35,230 bases of DNA, taken from NCBI GenBank assembly GCA_019117105.1, contig DXAH01000010.1, forward strand, positions 1 through 35,230. Direction: 5' to 3'. Positions 24,894-35,230 of this stretch are shown here, piece by piece (the stretch's first letter is position 1; every line of letters begins with the position of its first letter). The stretch comes from Duodenibacillus intestinigallinarum (GTDB taxonomy: Bacteria; Pseudomonadota; Gammaproteobacteria; Burkholderiales; Burkholderiaceae_F). Made by a program: the position numbers and the translations under genes. A model generated the notes under the pieces. The model saw only the letters and a program-made list of their open reading frames with translations, was not told where the DNA came from and did no database searches.

Positions 24894-25709
24894 ATGGCTA
24901 TCAAACATTTCGCTGTCGGCTGCGCCGCCATCCTGACCGCCGCCGGCGCCATGGCCGCGACCTCCAACTTCACCGTCAACGGCCAGACGATCACCAAGGC
25001 TCAGCAAGAAGAACTTATCCGCGTCTACACCTCTCGAGGACAAGAACGCACGCCGCAACTTGAAACGCAGGTCCGCCATCTGCTGACCCGCGACGCACTG
25101 TTGCTGCAAGAAGCTCGCAAAGCCAAAATTTCGGAGCGCGATGATGTTCAGCGCATGATCGACAATGCCACCAAGAACATTCTGATGAGCACCGTCATCA
25201 ACGACTGGCTCGCGAAGAACCCCGTCAAGGAAGAAGAAGTCAAGGCTCTCTTTGAAAAGGAACAGAAACGCTGGGGCAAGACCGAAGTGTCCGTGCGCCA
25301 CATCCTCGTTGAAGACGAAAAGACCGCCAAGGATCTTCTGGCCCGCGTCAGGAAAGGCGGAGACTTTGACCGCATCGCTCGCGAAAACTCCAAGGACACG
25401 GCACAGAACCGCGCCATGGGCGGCCTGATCGATTGGACCTCGCCCAATATGTTCGACAAGGAATTCGCCGAAAGCTTCAAGGACCTCAAGCCGGGTCAGA
25501 TCGCCAAGAAGCCCATCAAGACGCAGCTTGGCTGGCACGTCGTGAAGCTTGAGGGTGTTCGTCCCGCACAGCGCTTCGTGAACTATCAGGCCGAAAGCCC
25601 CGCTCTGCGTCAGCTTCTGAACCAGCAGCGCGTGCAGAGCTACATCGACAATCTGATCAAGAACGCCAAGATCAGCGATCAGACGAACACTAAAGCGAAG
25701 TCGAAATAA
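24894..25709 (+). CDS. Periplasmic peptidyl-prolyl isomerase, parvulin type
   Basis: Folding helper for exported proteins. The 271-residue protein has a Sec signal peptide (cleavage near GAMA/ATS) and an N-terminal helical chaperone part (about 25-125). One parvulin domain follows (about 131-231): VSVRHILVEDEKTAKDLL, FDRIARENSKDTAQNRAMGGLIDW and GQIAKKPIKTQLGWHVVKLE. A Lys/Asn/Thr-rich tail ends the protein. The domain order is that of PpiC/PrsA-like isomerases. It follows yciB and ends at a strong terminator. Confidence 0.92.
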   Translation: MAIKHFAVGCAAILTAAGAMAATSNFTVNGQTITKAQQEELIRVYTSRGQERTPQLETQVRHLLTRDALLLQEARKAKISERDDVQRMIDNATKNILMSTVINDWLAKNPVKEEEVKALFEKEQKRWGKTEVSVRHILVEDEKTAKDLLARVRKGGDFDRIARENSKDTAQNRAMGGLIDWTSPNMFDKEFAESFKDLKPGQIAKKPIKTQLGWHVVKLEGVRPAQRFVNYQAESPALRQLLNQQRVQSYIDNLIKNAKISDQTNTKAKSK

Positions 25710-25730
25710 TTTTCCGAACGGCTCAATCTC

Positions 25731-25768
25731 AAACGCCCGCCTCTTTCTTGAGCGGGCGTTTGTTTTTG
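25731..25768 (+). terminator. Intrinsic terminator after the parvulin gene
   Basis: AAACGCCCGC pairs perfectly with GCGGGCGTTT over an 11-base loop, followed by GTTTTTG. It lies about 20 bases after the stop codon. Confidence 0.92.
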
Positions 25769-26066
25769 CTCGGGCCGATTTGCTCTCCACCATTATGGTT
25801 AGTCTCCGCTCTCAGTTTCCTCATTTCTGCCTTGTACTTTCGATCTAATACTCGTCGTCGCGAGGTGTAACCAAACACGGTCGTTGGAAGGATAGTAGTC
25901 CTGCCGTATGAGATAAAGTACTTTCGGCGTATAGGTTTTCTCAAGGTGCCCCGATAGCATCCTTACAAAGCCTCAGGGGGATTGTTTGTTTAAAAAACCT
26001 CTTGAAGCTCTCGGTACGAGATTCGAATTAAAACTGAATCGCCCCTTCACCGAAAGGAGAAAGCCT
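25769..26066 (+). other. Upstream region of the hya operon
   Basis: About 300 bases with no supported gene. It should contain the hydrogenase promoter. I found no clear FNR site (TTGAT-N4-ATCAA) and no sigma-54 site. The ribosome site AAAGGAG stands 7 bases before the hyaA ATG. Confidence 0.5.
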
Positions 26067-27157
26067 ATGTTTGAAACGCAATATGAAGCGTTACGACGCC
26101 AAGGCATCAGCCGCAGAAGCTTCTTGCAGTTCTGCTCGCTCACGGCCGCAAGCCTCGGGCTCGGAAGCGCCGGCGCACAGGAAATTGCTCAGGCCATGAA
26201 GACCAAACCCCGCACGCCGGTCGTTTGGCTGCACGGTCTCGAATGCACCTGCTGCACGGAATCGTTCATCCGCAGCTATAACCCCATCGCCGCCAACATG
26301 GTGATGGATCTGATCAGTCTCGACTACGACGACACGATCATGGCCGCCGCCGGCCACCAGGCAGAAAGCGCCCTGGCCGACACCATCGAAAAGTACAAGG
26401 GCAACTACATCGTTGCCGTGGAAGGCAACATCCCGCTCGGCCAGGATGGCGTCTTCTGCATTCCGGGCGGCGAAACGTTCCTGAACAAGATCAAGCACGT
26501 CTGCCACGACGCCAAGGCCGTTATCGGCTGGGGTTCCTGCGCCGCCTGGGGCTGCGTGCAGGCCGCCAAACCCAATCCCACGAAATCGGTGCCGATCACC
26601 GAAGTGATCACCGACAAGCCCGTCGTTCTCGTTCCGGGCTGCCCGCCGATTCCCGAAGTGATGACCGCCGTCATCACCTATATCCTCACCTACGACCGTC
26701 TGCCGCCTCTGGATCGCCTCGGCCGTCCGAAGATGTTCTACGGCCAGCGCATTCACGACAAGTGCTATCGCCGCGCCCACTTCGACGCCGGTCAGTTCGT
26801 TGAAAAGTTCGACGACGAAGGCGCCAAGCTCGGCTATTGCCTGTACAAAGTCGGCTGCAAGGGCCCGACCACCTATAACGCCTGCTCGACGGTCGAATGG
26901 AACGAAGGTCTGTCCTGGCCCGTCAAGTCCGGCCACGGCTGCATCGGCTGCTCGGAAAACAACTTCTTTGACAAGGGCAGCTTCTACAACCACGAACCCG
27001 ACATCCTGCCTCCGGGCTGGGGTGGCGTCGAAGCCACGGTCGACAAGGTCGGCATCGCCACCGTTGCCGTCGTCGGCGTGGCCGCCGCAGCGCACGCAGC
27101 CATGAGCGCGGTTGCCCAAGCCCGCGCCAAGACCAACAAGGACATCGGAGGTAAAGA

Positions 27158-27161
<4 letters not shown>
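26067..27161 (+). CDS. hyaA: [NiFe] hydrogenase small subunit, oxygen-tolerant (HyaA) type
   Basis: Electron-transfer subunit of a membrane-bound uptake hydrogenase, exported by Tat. The signal carries SRRSFLQ and is cleaved near AQA (residue 43). Cys 60, 62, 63, 158, 163 and 192 correspond to mature 17, 19, 20, 115, 120 and 149. This includes the two extra cysteines (19 and 120) that bind the proximal [4Fe-3S] cluster of oxygen-tolerant group 1d enzymes. The distal and medial cluster residues follow (HDKCYRRAHFDAG, GCIGCSENNFFD). A C-terminal hydrophobic helix anchors it. The ATG at 26067 follows AAAGGAG; a TTG 27 codons earlier is rejected. The gene overlaps hyaB by four bases. Confidence 0.96.
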
Positions 27162-28933
<1,772 letters not shown>

Positions 28934-29014
28934 TCCGGATATTGACGCGCCAAGTCCGGACGAGCGGCAAAATCGCTTTGCCGCCCGTCGGACCAACAGA
29001 TTGAAGGTACGTTT

Positions 29015-29731
29015 ATGAAAATCGATCCCGTCACCTATGAAGTTGACGTTTCGGCAGGAACGCACCCGCTGTACGTGTGGGAAGCGCCCGTGCGAATCTG
29101 GCACTGGGCGATGGCCGTGTGCATGGCGGTGATGATCGTCACGGGTTTTCTCATCGGAGCTCCTCTGGTGGCAAACCTGGGCGACACCTGGGCAACGTAT
29201 GACTTCGCATACATTCGGCTTGCGCACTTTGCCGCCGGTATGATCTTTACGGTCATCTTTATCTGGCGACTGTACTGGGGCATCGTCGGCAACAAATACT
29301 CGCGCATGATCCTCGTGCCGCCGCTCTGGAGCCTCAAGTGGTGGAAGATGCTCTTTGAGCAGGTCAAGTACTACCTGTTCCTGAGAAAAACCTCCCCCGA
29401 GTACGCCGGGCACAACCCGCTTGCTCAGTGCGCTATGTTCTTCATGTTCACTCTGGGCAGCATCGTGATCATCATCACGGGGCTCGCGCTCTACGCTCAG
29501 GCCTGGGGTGCCGACGCCGGCTGGTACGCCTGGTTCGAATGGGTGTTCGTGCTCTTTGGCGACAGCCAGGCCGTGCGCACCACGCACCACGCGTTCATGT
29601 ACATCTTCATCCTCTTCTCGATTGCTCACATCTACATGAGCTTCCGTGAAGACGTCATGGGCGGTGCCACCACCATCAGCTCGATGACGAGCGGCTTGAG
29701 AATGTTCAAGCACGGCGGCGAAGAACACTGA
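29015..29731 (+). CDS. hyaC: Ni/Fe-hydrogenase b-type cytochrome subunit HyaC
   Basis: Membrane cytochrome that passes electrons from HyaA to the quinone pool. The 238-residue protein has four hydrophobic segments and conserved His in RIWHWAMAVCMAVMIVTG, YIRLAHFAAGMIF and RTTHHAFMYIFILFSIAHIY, consistent with two b hemes. It lies 81 bases after hyaB and is followed by a strong terminator. Confidence 0.95.
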   Translation: MKIDPVTYEVDVSAGTHPLYVWEAPVRIWHWAMAVCMAVMIVTGFLIGAPLVANLGDTWATYDFAYIRLAHFAAGMIFTVIFIWRLYWGIVGNKYSRMILVPPLWSLKWWKMLFEQVKYYLFLRKTSPEYAGHNPLAQCAMFFMFTLGSIVIIITGLALYAQAWGADAGWYAWFEWVFVLFGDSQAVRTTHHAFMYIFILFSIAHIYMSFREDVMGGATTISSMTSGLRMFKHGGEEH

Positions 29732-29746
29732 CCGTAACTCAACCCG

Positions 29747-29766
29747 GGCAGCCCTGCGGGGCTGCC
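29747..29766 (+). repeat. Short perfect hairpin after hyaC
   Basis: GGCAGCCC pairs with GGGCTGCC over the loop TGCG. It has no T tract of its own and stands just before the terminator at 29774, so it may protect the 3' end of the hyaABC transcript. Confidence 0.5.
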
Positions 29767-29773
29767 GCATCCG

Positions 29774-29808
29774 ACGGACTGCAGGCGACTGCGGTCCGTT
29801 TCTTTTTG
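29774..29808 (+). terminator. Intrinsic terminator after hyaC
   Basis: An 11-base stem (ACGGACTGCAG with CTGCGGTCCGT, one T-G pair) closes a GCGA tetraloop and is followed by TTCTTTTTG. It stands between hyaC and hyaD, so the maturation genes need read-through or a separate promoter. Confidence 0.85.
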
Positions 29809-29946
29809 TTCGCGGTGTAGGTCGGCCGAAGTATGTCGTTTTCGACTAACGACTGAGGAATAAAGGGGCGCTTTCGCGCACAATTGGTAAGGCGTTGTTT
29901 GGCCGGAGGCCACTGTCCTACCGGTCCTATTTGTCAAGGTTTTCGC

Positions 29947-30588
29947 ATGCAGACCGTTCCCGGATTCGATCTTTTTGAACCGACCGACGTGCTCGTTTTG
30001 GGCGTCGGAAACATCCTCTGGGCCGACGAAGGCTTCGGCGTTCGCGCCGTTGAAGCATTCAACGCCCGCTACAAGCTTCCCGAAAGGACGAAGGTGGCCG
30101 ACGGCGGCACGCTCGGTATGTATCTTCTCGAACTCATCGGCGCCACTAAGGATCTGCTGCTTTTTGACTGCGCAGATCTGCAGGAAAAACCCGGCACTCT
30201 CAAGCTTTTGACGGGCGACGAGGTGAAGTTCTGGTCGGCCACGAAAATCTCCCCGCACCAGACCGGCATGAATGAAGTACTCGCACTTGCCGAGCTGCAA
30301 GGCCATGCACCCGAGCGCATCGCCGTGGTCGCCATTCAGCCCGAAATTCTGCAGGACTACGGCGGCTCGCTCACGCCCGCCTGCGAAGCGGCGCTCGATC
30401 AAGCCGTCGAAATGGCCAAAAACGTGCTCACGGACTGGGGTTATGCCGTTGCGGTCCGTCCCGAAGGAGAAAAGGTTTCCCCTCTGGGCGACGCGTCACT
30501 GAACAAACGCGACTACGAAACACAACGCCCCTCCGAAGAAGAGGCACCGCGAGAGGGCGACGTCCGCTTCTTTCCCAAATTTCAATAA
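29947..30588 (+). CDS. hyaD: Hydrogenase maturation protease HyaD
   Basis: Cytoplasmic endopeptidase that removes the C-terminal tail of HyaB after nickel insertion. The HybD-like nickel-binding residues are visible: Glu in GNILWADEGFGVRAVE, Asp in LLLFDCADL and His in SPHQTGMNE. The ATG at 29947 (213 residues) starts the conserved part; an earlier in-frame ATG is not conserved. The last 40 residues are a charged tail beyond the usual domain. It is followed 12 bases later by hypC. Confidence 0.92.
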   Translation: MQTVPGFDLFEPTDVLVLGVGNILWADEGFGVRAVEAFNARYKLPERTKVADGGTLGMYLLELIGATKDLLLFDCADLQEKPGTLKLLTGDEVKFWSATKISPHQTGMNEVLALAELQGHAPERIAVVAIQPEILQDYGGSLTPACEAALDQAVEMAKNVLTDWGYAVAVRPEGEKVSPLGDASLNKRDYETQRPSEEEAPREGDVRFFPKFQ

Positions 30589-30600
30589 GGAGACCAAAAC

Positions 30601-30930
30601 ATGTGCATCGCCGTTCCCATGCGTGTTCTGGAAGTGCGAAGCGACAGCGACGTCGTCGTAACGCGTCCCGGACGCACGGAGATCGCCAATGCTTCCTTCG
30701 CCGATGAAATGCCGGCGGTCGGCGATCTGGTTTTGGTTTTCCGCGGCACGATTCTTCGCACCGTATCCCAAGACGAGGCGCTCAAAATCGAGTCGGCATT
30801 GTGCTGCGTGGAAGAAGCCATGCGCACGGACGAAGCCGAAAGCGCCGACGCCGCCTTTGCCGACATCATTGAAAACACCGGGAAGCTTCCGCCGCACCTG
30901 CAAAAGCTCGTCGGTCAGAAAACGATGTAG
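30601..30930 (+). CDS. hypC: HypC/HybG-family hydrogenase assembly chaperone
   Basis: Chaperone that carries the Fe(CN)2CO group with HypD and delivers it to the large subunit. The N-terminus MCIAVPMRV has the essential Cys2 and the family motif. The product has 109 residues, longer than the usual 75-95; the extra part is an acidic, Ala-rich C-terminal tail. It is preceded by AGGAG and follows hyaD directly. Confidence 0.92.
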   Translation: MCIAVPMRVLEVRSDSDVVVTRPGRTEIANASFADEMPAVGDLVLVFRGTILRTVSQDEALKIESALCCVEEAMRTDEAESADAAFADIIENTGKLPPHLQKLVGQKTM

Positions 30931-30941
30931 CCTCCTTTTGG

Positions 30942-30980
30942 AAAAAGGCCGGTGAGTGTTCTCTCCGGCTCTTTTGTTTT
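30942..30980 (+). terminator. Intrinsic terminator after hypC
   Basis: GCCGG pairs with CCGGC (extended by a G-T pair) over a 12-base loop, followed by TCTTTTGTTTT. It ends the hyaD-hypC transcript. Confidence 0.75.
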
Positions 30981-31005
30981 GACGGACGCTGCCGCATCTC
31001 TACCG

Positions 31006-31011
31006 TACAAT
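31006..31011 (+). promoter_or_regulatory. Probable -10 box of mfd
   Basis: TACAAT lies 35 bases before the mfd ATG. A TTGACG upstream (30979-30984) is 21 bases away, too far for a normal -35 box, and overlaps the hypC terminator tail. Confidence 0.45.
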
Positions 31012-31046
31012 TGCGCACATTGTGGGTACCTTTTTTTGCTCATCCG

Positions 31047-34000
31047 ATGTCAGACGTTTTGTCCGTTCTCGCCTCTTCTCTTAACGATACGCAACTGGCC
31101 GCTGCCACTCGGCGCCTCAAGACGACGACCGCGTCGGGCGGCAACCGTTCGGCTGCTCTCACGGCCCTCATTGAACTGGCCCGCAGTCAAAAACGGATGG
31201 CGGTTTTAATTTGCGCCAACGCGTTTGACGTCGTTCGTCTCAATCAGGAAATCGCCTGGCTCGACCCCTCGCTCAAAGTCTCAAGCCTCCCCGATTGGGA
31301 GACGCTCCCCTACGACACGATGAGTCCGCATGCGGATTTGGTCAGCGAACGCTTGGAGACCCTCTACAACCTCACAAGCGACGATCTGCCTGCTCGCCCG
31401 GACGTTCTCATTGCGGCCGCGAGCACCGCTGCGCAACGCTTTGCACCGAAATCCTACGTCGCTGGCAACACATTTTTCTTTCGCAAAGGACAGACCATCA
31501 GCATCGCCAAGCTTGAGGCCGACCTGGTGGCAGCCGGCTACGGGCGCGTCGAGCAGACGATGGCTCCGGGCGAATTCGCCGTGCGCGGCGGCATCGTCGA
31601 CATCTTTCCGATGGGCGCCGAAGCCCCGCTTCGTCTAGACCTCTTTGACGACGAGATAGACGCGATCCGCAGTTTCGATCCCGACTCGCAGCGCAGCACC
31701 GGAAACGTTGATCGCGTGCGCATTCTGCCCGGTCACGAATTTGCTTTCGACGAAGAATCCCGCAATCGCTTCCGTGCCGCCTGGCGCGCAGCTTTCCCGG
31801 GCGACCCCAACAAGTGCCCGGTGTACGTTGACGTGGGCTCGGGGATCTGCTCTCCGGGCATCGAATACTATCTGCCCCTCTTTTTCGAGTCGACGGGAAC
31901 GCTTGCCGATTATCTTCCGGACAATGCGCTATTCATCACTTTGGGTGAAACGCGAGACGCCATCGACGCCTTCATGCGTCAAACGCAGGAGCGCTACAAG
32001 TTTCTCTCGCACGATGCGCAAAGACCGGCGCTTGCCCCCGAAAAGCTATTTGACAAGGCTGACGACTTTTTCGATGCCATTGCGCCCTTCGGCCGCATTT
32101 CTCTCAAAGCCCCCGAAACAGGCATCGATACACCGCTTACGATCGAGCGATCGGCTAAGGATCCAGCCGCCAAGTTGAAGGACTTCATCGCAAAGTGCCG
32201 CATTGAGAAAAAACGCATTCTTATCGTCGCAACAGGCTCGGGTCGGGCGGCGCGTCTGCAGGAACTGCTGCGCGACGGCGTGCGCGAACCGGAACTCGTC
32301 GAATCGTTTGCGGCTTTCGTAAACGGCACGGAGCCCCTTTCGATTGCCGTAGGGCCGCTCTCGGGCGGCTTTGTGCTCGAAGAGTCGGGCCTGGTGGTCG
32401 TCACCGAGTCCGAGCTCTACAACACGAAAGCGGTCATTCGCCGCCGCGGACACAGCCGCACCACCAACGTCGAAGCGATCATTCGCGACGTGAGCGAACT
32501 GCGCGAGGGCGATCCGGTCGTGCACGCCGCCCACGGCGTAGGCCGATACCACGGGCTGGAAACGATCTCCACCGAAGAAGGTCCCGCCGAATTCGTACGC
32601 ATCGACTATGCCAACGACGCCAAGCTGTTCGTGCCGGTCTCGCAACTCAACCTCATCAGTCGCTATACGGGTGCCGACAGCGAGCACGCGCCGCTCAACA
32701 ACCTCGGGCGCGGCGACTGGGAAAAGGCCCGCAAAAAGGCGGCGCAGAAAGTGCGCGACACCGCTGCCGAACTCCTGCACCTTTACGCCATGCGCGAAGC
32801 CAAGCAGGGCTTTGCGTTTGAAACGGAATCGTCGGACTATCAGGCTTTCTGCGAAGGCTTTGCCTTTGAAGAAACGCCCGATCAGGCCGCGGCCATCGCC
32901 GCCGTCATCAATGACATGCACTCGGGCCGTCCTATGGACCGACTCGTATGCGGCGACGTGGGCTTCGGAAAGACCGAAGTGGCCCTGCGCGCTGCCTTCA
33001 TCGCCGTCATGAACGGCAAACAGGTCGCGATCCTCTGCCCGACGACGCTGCTAGCCGAACAGCACGCCCAGACCTTCAAGGACCGCTTTGCAGCCTGGCC
33101 CGTGAAAGTCGCTGAGCTCTCGCGCTTCCGCACCTCCAAGCAGACGGCCCAGACGATCGAAGGTCTTGAAACCGGCACGGTCGACGTCGTCATCGGCACG
33201 CACAAGCTTTTGAGCGAATCGGTCAAATTCAAACGTCTCGGGCTCGTTGTGATCGACGAAGAACACCGCTTCGGCGTTCGACAGAAGGAACGCTTAAAGA
33301 GCCTGCGCGCGGAAGTCGACGTTTTGACGCTCACCGCCACTCCGATTCCCCGAACGCTGGCGATGAGCCTTGAGGGCATCCGCGACTTCTCGGTGATTGC
33401 TACGGCACCGCAAAAACGCCTCGCGATCAAGACTTTCGTGCGCCGCGAATCCAAGGCGCTGATTCGAGAGGCCGTTATCCGCGAACTCAAGCGCGGCGGA
33501 CAGGTGTATTTCCTTCATAACGACGTGGATACCATTCAGGCCCGCGCCGAGATGCTCCGAGAGCTGATTCCGGAAGCGCGCATTGGCATTGCCCACGGCC
33601 AAATGAGCGAGCGAGAACTCGAGCGCGTCATGCGCGAGTTCTACCGGCGCGAGTTCAATGTGCTCGTCTGCACAACCATCATCGAAACGGGCATCGACAT
33701 TCCGATTGCCAACACGATCATCATGCACCGCGCCGACAAGTTCGGGCTCGCACAACTGCACCAGCTGCGAGGCCGCGTCGGACGTAGTCACCATCAGGCC
33801 TACGCCTACCTGCTCATTCCCGACGAAGGGGCGATTACGAAGAACGCCGAACGGCGACTTGAAGCCATCCAAAATCTCGAAGAGCTCGGAAGCGGCTTTT
33901 ACCTTTCCATGCACGACCTGGAAATCCGAGGCGCAGGTGAAGTTCTCGGTGACGAACAATCGGGCGAAATGGCGCAGGTGGGCTTTGAGCTCTATACGCA

Positions 34001-34532
34001 GATGCTCAAGCGCGCCGTCGATTCGCTTCGCCGCGGCGAAGAGCCGACCTTTGACTCGCCCTTTGAGACACTCACTGAAATCAACCTGCATCTGCCGGCA
34101 TTGCTGCCCGACGACTACGTGCCCGACGTCGGCACGCGTCTGTCGCTTTACAAGCAATTGGCCGCCGCCCAGACTCTTGAAGAGCTCGGCGAGTGCACCG
34201 ACGATCTCACGGATCGCTTCGGGATGCCCGTGCCTGCCGCAAAGACGCTTCTGGCTGTTCATCGTCTGCGCATCGAGTGCGCCGCCATCGGCATTCGCAA
34301 GATCGATGCGGCCGAACAGGCCATCGTCTTTACCTTCGCGCAAAAGACCATGTTCGATCCGGCCGTGATGTTTGCGCTGCTGCAAAAGCGCCGAGACCTG
34401 CGCGTGCTGCCGGGCACCTTCACGCGGCTCAAGATGACGGTCAACTCCGAAAATGCCGTCACGAGGCTTCAAAACGTCCGCACAATCGTCAACGCACTTT
34501 TGGACAGCCTGCCGCCCGAAAAGCGGCCTTGA
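31047..34532 (+). CDS. mfd: Transcription-repair coupling factor Mfd
   Basis: Removes RNA polymerase stalled at DNA lesions and recruits UvrA. The 1161-residue protein has the UvrB-like N-terminal module (WETLPYDTMSPHADLVSERL), the RNA polymerase-interaction domain (about 490-560, EGDPVVHAAHGVGRYHGLE) and the RecG-like translocase. Walker A is GDVGFGKTE near residue 636 and the DEEH box near 735 in VVIDEEHRFGVRQKE. Motif VI (QLRGRVGRSHHQAYAYLL) and the C-terminal regulatory domain follow. The ATG at 31047 (MSDVLSVL) is chosen over an earlier frame extension that lies on the promoter. Confidence 0.97.
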   Translation: MSDVLSVLASSLNDTQLAAATRRLKTTTASGGNRSAALTALIELARSQKRMAVLICANAFDVVRLNQEIAWLDPSLKVSSLPDWETLPYDTMSPHADLVSERLETLYNLTSDDLPARPDVLIAAASTAAQRFAPKSYVAGNTFFFRKGQTISIAKLEADLVAAGYGRVEQTMAPGEFAVRGGIVDIFPMGAEAPLRLDLFDDEIDAIRSFDPDSQRSTGNVDRVRILPGHEFAFDEESRNRFRAAWRAAFPGDPNKCPVYVDVGSGICSPGIEYYLPLFFESTGTLADYLPDNALFITLGETRDAIDAFMRQTQERYKFLSHDAQRPALAPEKLFDKADDFFDAIAPFGRISLKAPETGIDTPLTIERSAKDPAAKLKDFIAKCRIEKKRILIVATGSGRAARLQELLRDGVREPELVESFAAFVNGTEPLSIAVGPLSGGFVLEESGLVVVTESELYNTKAVIRRRGHSRTTNVEAIIRDVSELREGDPVVHAAHGVGRYHGLETISTEEGPAEFVRIDYANDAKLFVPVSQLNLISRYTGADSEHAPLNNLGRGDWEKARKKAAQKVRDTAAELLHLYAMREAKQGFAFETESSDYQAFCEGFAFEETPDQAAAIAAVINDMHSGRPMDRLVCGDVGFGKTEVALRAAFIAVMNGKQVAILCPTTLLAEQHAQTFKDRFAAWPVKVAELSRFRTSKQTAQTIEGLETGTVDVVIGTHKLLSESVKFKRLGLVVIDEEHRFGVRQKERLKSLRAEVDVLTLTATPIPRTLAMSLEGIRDFSVIATAPQKRLAIKTFVRRESKALIREAVIRELKRGGQVYFLHNDVDTIQARAEMLRELIPEARIGIAHGQMSERELERVMREFYRREFNVLVCTTIIETGIDIPIANTIIMHRADKFGLAQLHQLRGRVGRSHHQAYAYLLIPDEGAITKNAERRLEAIQNLEELGSGFYLSMHDLEIRGAGEVLGDEQSGEMAQVGFELYTQMLKRAVDSLRRGEEPTFDSPFETLTEINLHLPALLPDDYVPDVGTRLSLYKQLAAAQTLEELGECTDDLTDRFGMPVPAAKTLLAVHRLRIECAAIGIRKIDAAEQAIVFTFAQKTMFDPAVMFALLQKRRDLRVLPGTFTRLKMTVNSENAVTRLQNVRTIVNALLDSLPPEKRP

Positions 34533-34547
34533 GTCTCAAGCGATCCG

Positions 34548-34589
34548 CCGCAGCGCTCTTTCTTGAGCCGACGAGCGCTGCGGTACAAT
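34548..34589 (+). promoter_or_regulatory. Inverted repeat and promoter before the last gene
   Basis: CCGCAGCGCTC (34548-34558) pairs perfectly with GAGCGCTGCGG (34573-34583). Inside the loop lies TTGAGC (-35-like, 34563-34568), and TACAAT (-10, 34584-34589) follows the right arm at once, 15-16 bases away. There is no T tract, so it may end mfd transcription poorly and/or control the promoter. Confidence 0.5.
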
Positions 34590-34617
34590 TGGGCGCGTCA
34601 TTTCACAGAATAAAACG

Positions 34618-35230
34618 ATGTCCGCCTCTCGCATCTCTTCGCCTCAACCCTTTGTCTTCACCGTCATCTGTCCCAAGGATGAAGTGATCGCAATCGAGTT
34701 CTTCGCCGTGCCGCAGTTTGCCGCCGAGCACATCGGGGACATTCGCATCGACTGGGGAGACGGCAACATGACGGTTGCCGACGTCGCAATGTCGTCGGAC
34801 TCCGTCGCGGAGATTGTTTCGGGCGAAGACATCCTGCCGACGAGCAGCTGTGCGCACCGCTACGCCGAAGACGGCAAACGCACCGTGACAGTGAGCACCC
34901 CTTCGGGCTTTTTGCCGTTAAAAAAGCTCCCCTATCAGACAGTGAGCGTCTCAACCGCCTTGCCGACGCTCACCATGGGCGAATCGGATCCGGAAGGACG
35001 TCCCGAACCCTCGGACACCCTGCCGCCGCTTTTTGCGAAAGACCCCGAAACGGGACGAGCGTCCTTGAATTTCATATGCCCGGATTTTCTCGCAAACAAC
35101 CCCAATCTGGCCTTTTTCGACGAAGCTTTCATGGGGGTGTCGCTCAAGACCGTTCCGGTGTCGCTCTTTTCACCATGCAAGTCCCTAAAGAGCCTTGCGC
35201 GCACGTTTGCCCACAGCCAACTTACGGCCA
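34618..35230 (+). CDS. PKD-like and leucine-rich repeat protein, cut by the right edge
   Basis: The first 204 codons of a larger protein; the frame is open at the edge. Residues 12-110 hold a PKD-like strand set (IRIDWGDGNMT, then HRYAEDGKRTVTV), a form often found in surface proteins of gut bacteria. From about residue 160 a leucine-rich repeat of the BspA kind begins (NPNLAFFDEAFMG, then LKTVPVSLFSPCKSLKSLARTFAHSQLT). No signal peptide is seen at the N-terminus, which is odd for a surface protein. Such arrays also occur in phage- or tail-like proteins. The function is unknown. Confidence 0.75.
   Translation, partial: MSASRISSPQPFVFTVICPKDEVIAIEFFAVPQFAAEHIGDIRIDWGDGNMTVADVAMSSDSVAEIVSGEDILPTSSCAHRYAEDGKRTVTVSTPSGFLPLKKLPYQTVSVSTALPTLTMGESDPEGRPEPSDTLPPLFAKDPETGRASLNFICPDFLANNPNLAFFDEAFMGVSLKTVPVSLFSPCKSLKSLARTFAHSQLTA

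Overview
The window looks like chromosomal DNA of a Gram-negative proteobacterium, most likely a gut betaproteobacterium of the Sutterella/Parasutterella kind. This is an inference from gene content: the conserved tig-clpP-clpX-lon-hupB block, a classical autotransporter, a Tat-exported [NiFe] hydrogenase of the HyaABC type, a yciB-ppiC pair, and a few anaerobe-type genes (HydG, a DWGDG plus leucine-rich surface-type protein). Most genes are GC-rich. The passenger part of the autotransporter and the DNA around it are clearly more AT-rich.

Layout. 1-911: a LysR-type regulator cut by the left edge. 953-3736 (minus): a NitT/TauT-type ABC importer (binding protein, ATPase, permease), with a terminator-like hairpin in its leader. 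4180-11230 (minus): tig, clpP, clpX, lon and hupB, followed by tRNA-Val(UAC). lon has a near-consensus heat-shock (sigma-32) promoter. 11544-13109: an FGGY carbohydrate kinase. 13201-18490: an accessory stretch with a small unknown gene, an autotransporter, an 812-base gene-free stretch, and a frameshifted ATPase_2/DUF234 gene behind two tandem palindromes. Two related perfect stem-loops flank this stretch. 18523-19953 (minus): hydG, with no other [FeFe]-hydrogenase gene nearby. 20261-21184: a second LysR regulator. 21252-23966 (minus): an M16 zinc protease lipoprotein. 24246-25709: yciB and a periplasmic parvulin. 26067-30930: hyaA, hyaB, hyaC, hyaD and hypC. 31047-34532: mfd. 34618 to the right edge: the start of a PKD-like/leucine-rich protein.

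How the genes work together. Trigger factor, ClpXP and Lon form the cytoplasmic folding and degradation set. HyaA/B/C make a membrane-bound uptake hydrogenase. HyaD and HypC mature its large subunit. The small subunit carries the six-cysteine proximal-cluster signature of oxygen-tolerant enzymes. HydG belongs to a different hydrogenase class and points to an [FeFe] enzyme encoded elsewhere, or to another use.

The most notable observation is the autotransporter promoter. A TTGACA -35 box and a TATTTT -10 box are separated by exactly 17 bases, and seven consecutive Gs form the end of that spacer. This is the architecture of phase-variable promoters that switch by slippage of a homopolymer. Also notable are the mosaic composition of the autotransporter, the paired stem-loops with a shared core, the tandem CTTAAC-N3-GTTAAG palindromes, and the orphan HydG.
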